Below are positions 54,503 to 64,000 of a stretch of 64,000 bases of DNA, piece by piece. The translations under genes were made by a program, and so were the position numbers. This stretch comes from Okapia johnstoni (lineage: Eukaryota; Chordata; Mammalia; Artiodactyla; Giraffidae): NCBI GenBank assembly GCA_024291935.2, contig CM044320.1, forward strand, positions 55,184,001 to 55,248,000, written 5' to 3'. Under the pieces are notes generated by a model, which saw only the letters and a list, made by a program, of their open reading frames with translations, was not told where the DNA came from and ran no database searches. Position 1 is the stretch's first letter. Each line of letters begins with the position of its first letter.

Positions 54503-54714
54503 CTGGGTTTCCCTGGTAACTTGGTAGTAAAAAAATCCACCTGCCAAGCAACAGACATGGGTTTGATCCCTGGGTTGGCAAGACTCCCTTGAGAAGGAAA
54601 TGGCAACCCACTCTGGTATTCTTGCCGGGGAAATCCTATGAACAGAGGAATCTGGTGAGTTATAGTCCACAGGGTCACAAAAGTCAGACACGACTTAGCA
54701 ACTAAACAACAAAT
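54503..54714 (+). repeat. Bov-tA SINE
   Basis: GGGTTTCCCTGGTAACTTGG head through CAGACACGACTTAGCAACTA. Confidence 0.88.
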
Positions 54715-55284
54715 GCCTGTAATACATGATATAAAGGGTAGCAATAGTTTGAAATGGGAATACACTACAGTTATCAGTGGCAGTAATAGCCTTGAACAAG
54801 ATACTTCTCTAAAAATGTAACCAAGAACTGGCAGTTTGTTCTCTGTATAGAGGGAAGGGTGAGGAAATGGGAGTTAATATCCCTAATTTCTTCCTGAAAT
54901 AATTACTATCTGACTCAGACTTGGCAGACTTCTGGCTCTCGAGACTTCTGTTCATTAATGATTTACTCCAGAGAAATAGAAGCACATCATTATTCTCAGC
55001 CAGATGTCAATCTGTGCTTCTCTAGGATAGCCTACTACAGTGAAAAGGCTTTGGTCTTTGGGGAAGTCATTTAACCTCTCTTGGTCCTCATGTCTTAATC
55101 CCAACTCCTAAAATAATGCCTACTTTCTCAAAAGGACTGAGAATAGTAAAAAGATTTAAACTTTAGTTCCCAAAATATACCACAGCATCCAATATTTTTT
55201 TGAAATGTAGCCTTCCTATTTTCAAATTTTAGCCCTCTGCTCTCCCCCAAACCACTTCCTAATAACTGAAGAGCTTCTAGATCA
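54715..55284. other. Intergenic DNA, no recognised features
   Basis: About 0.57 kb of unassigned sequence. Confidence 0.4.
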
Positions 55285-56195
55285 AAGTGAGAGAGCAGAG
55301 TGAAAAAGCTGGTTTAAAACTCAACATTCAAAAAACTAAGATCATGGCATCCGGTCCCATTACTTCATGGCAAAAAGATGGGAAACACTGGAACCACTTG
55401 ACTTTTTCTTGGGCTCCAAAATCATTGCAGATGGTGACTGCGGCCAGGAAATGAAAAGACGCTTGCTCTTTGGAAGAAAAGCTATGACAAACCTAGACAG
55501 CATATTAAAAAGCAGACATTACTTTGCCGACAAAGGCCTGTCTAGTCAAGGCTATGGCTTTCCTAGTAGCCAGTCATGTATGGATGTAGAGTTGGACCAT
55601 AAAGAAAGCTGAGTGCCGAAGAGTTGATGCTTTTTAACTGTGGTGTTGGGAGAAGGCAATGGCAACCCACTCCAGTCCTCTTGCCCAGAGAATCCCACTT
55701 TCCCTTTTCACTTTCATGCATTGGAGAAGGAAATGGCAACCCATTCCAGTATTCTTGCCTGGAGAATCCCAGGAACAGGGGAGCCTGGTGGGCTGCCGTC
55801 TATGGGGTCACACAGAGTCGGACACGACTGAAGTGACTTAGCAGCAGCAGCAGCAGCAACTGTGGTGCTGGAGAAGGCTCGAGTCCCTTGTACCGCAAGA
55901 TCGAACCAGTCAATCCTAAAGGAAATCAGTCCTGAATATTCATTGGAAAGACTGATGCTGAAGCTTCAACATTTTGGCCACCTGATAGGAAGAACTGACT
56001 CATTAGAAAAGACCCTGATGCTTAGAAAGACTGAAGGCAGGAGAAGGGGATGACAGAGGACGTAATGGCTAGATGGCATCAACTCAACAGACATGACTTT
56101 GAGCAAGCTCCGGGAGTTGGTGATGGACAGGGAAGCTTGGCATGTTGCAGTCCATGGGGTTGCAGAGTTGGACATGACTGAGCGACTGAACTGAA
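55285..56195 (+). repeat. BovB 3' fragment split by Bov-A2
   Basis: The plus strand carries the terminal RT and tail region (AAAAACTAAGATCATGGCAT ... GAGCGACTGAACTGAATAAC). It is broken by frameshifts and by a Bov-A2 at 55650-55857. Confidence 0.88.
55650..55857 (+). repeat. Bov-A2 SINE inserted in BovB
   Basis: GAGAAGGCAATGGCAACCC start, shortened first monomer and a GCAGCAGCAGCAGCAGC end. Flanked by AACTGTGGTGTTGG (55636-55649) and AACTGTGGTGCTGG (55858-55871), a 14-nt duplication with one mismatch. Confidence 0.92.
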
Positions 56196-56444
56196 TAACC
56201 TAAACTCAGAAGCTTCACTGTCTTATGACTTCTAGAGTTATCTGTATTGTGTATTTATCATGACTGGCTAAACTGTATGTACCAGTTTGCCTGGAGCTGT
56301 TCTGATTTTCATTTATTACTGTAGCACAATTATGGCTACCCTAATCATAATTTATAGATTAATATGTATGTCTAAGAACACAGCATGTGCACTGTCTATA
56401 GTAAAAAATCTCTCCTTAATGAGGTACCTTCCTTTAAAAAAATA

Positions 56445-56508
56445 TTTAACCTGGGCCCCCTGCATTGGGAGTGAGCAGTCTTAGCCACTGGACTACTAGG
56501 GAAGTCCT
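56445..56508 (-). repeat. Short CHR-like SINE fragment
   Basis: Minus-strand GGACTTCCCTAGTAGTCCAG head and GGCCCAGGTTA. Only the head is present. Confidence 0.7.
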
Positions 56509-56960
56509 AGTATCTTCACTTTTTTACAAAGTACTATCTGAATACATATTGGGCCTCATCTGGCCTCTGTGGCAAGCATTTCACATCTGTTACTTTCAAC
56601 CTTGTACCAAGCTATTACATGACAAGAGGCCAGACGAGTCCCAATAGGTTTTCAGAAAGATCATAGGTCAGAGGAGGGGATAATTATTGAATAAAGAAAA
56701 ACCAGGATTTGCTAAGAGTTAACATCTAGGAAAGAAATGAGAAAACTTATAGTTAAGTTGCAGTCTCTGAAACAAGTTTCTAATAACATGAACAGTATCT
56801 TCTTACAAGAGGTGAAAAGGCTGAGATGTTAAGAAGGAAACCTGTGGCATTAAACCTCTTTAACTGAAGCTGAGGTCTTAAGAGTTACAAATAAATGTGT
56901 TCTCATTTCTAGAGCTTTTGTGTGCCCCCCCTCCCCGAAGAGATCAAGCACCCAGTGAGT
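56509..56960. other. Intergenic DNA beyond the NACA 3' end
   Basis: No exon or repeat recognised. Confidence 0.45.
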
Positions 56961-56982
56961 TCATCCAACAAGAAGCCATAAC

Positions 56983-56988
56983 TTTATT
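56983..56988 (-). terminator. NACA: Polyadenylation signal of NACA
   Basis: Minus-strand AATAAA about 80 nt beyond the NACA stop, giving the very short 3' UTR expected for this highly expressed gene. Cleavage is probably near 56960-56970. Confidence 0.85.
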
Positions 56989-57069
56989 AATGATAGAAAC
57001 AGTACAAATTTCAAACCCAGCTGCAGTTACTCTTTTGAAACACCAAAAAAAGGTCCTCTTTTCAGATGG

Positions 57070-64000
<6,931 letters not shown>

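Overview
The window is nuclear DNA from a ruminant artiodactyl. The three genes have mammalian intron-exon structure. The intervening DNA is packed with ruminant-specific elements: Bov-tA and Bov-A2 SINEs, CHR-like tRNA-derived SINEs and BovB (RTE) LINEs. Gene order and content match the conserved mammalian block BAZ2A - ATP5F1B - PTGES3 - NACA (human 12q13.3). The ATP5F1B leader peptide differs at several residues from the cattle protein as I remember it, so the species may be a bovid or other pecoran other than cattle; I cannot resolve it further.

Layout, with all three genes on the minus strand. 1-1.6 kb is spacer towards BAZ2A, with one SINE and a CTCF-like motif. 1.6-7.0 kb is ATP5F1B, the mitochondrial ATP synthase beta subunit: ten coding exons, complete, 528 residues, with two C/D box snoRNAs (SNORD59A and SNORD59B) in introns 2 and 4 and a CCAAT-rich promoter upstream. 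7.3-13.8 kb is spacer with SINEs and an ancient MER5-like fragment. 13.8-34.4 kb is PTGES3 (p23 Hsp90 co-chaperone / cytosolic prostaglandin E synthase): eight exons, complete, 160 residues, with a 14-kb first intron that splits the initiator ATG and a CpG-island promoter. 34.8-57 kb is an intergenic repeat sea with four BovB fragments, about twenty SINEs, a MaLR-type LTR and a decayed Tigger DNA transposon. 57.0-64.0 kb is the 3' part of NACA (nascent polypeptide-associated complex alpha). It has the six ordinary 3' coding exons and most of the giant muscle-specific skNAC exon, which runs off the window end.

All exon boundaries below were derived by eye from GT/AG sites and checked by phase arithmetic. 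ATP5F1B exons sum to 1587 nt and PTGES3 exons to 483 nt. The NACA 3' exons sum to 578 nt, completing the split Gly codon.

The three genes are housekeeping genes with unrelated jobs (oxidative phosphorylation, chaperoning, nascent-chain handling); nothing here suggests a joint pathway. No new biological system was found. The most notable observations are a BovB copy with a 5' inversion typical of twin priming and a perfect 9-bp target duplication, a start codon split across a 14-kb intron, a 7 x 96-bp in-frame repeat array in the skNAC exon, and a 47-nt L1 tail insertion with a perfect 15-bp target duplication.
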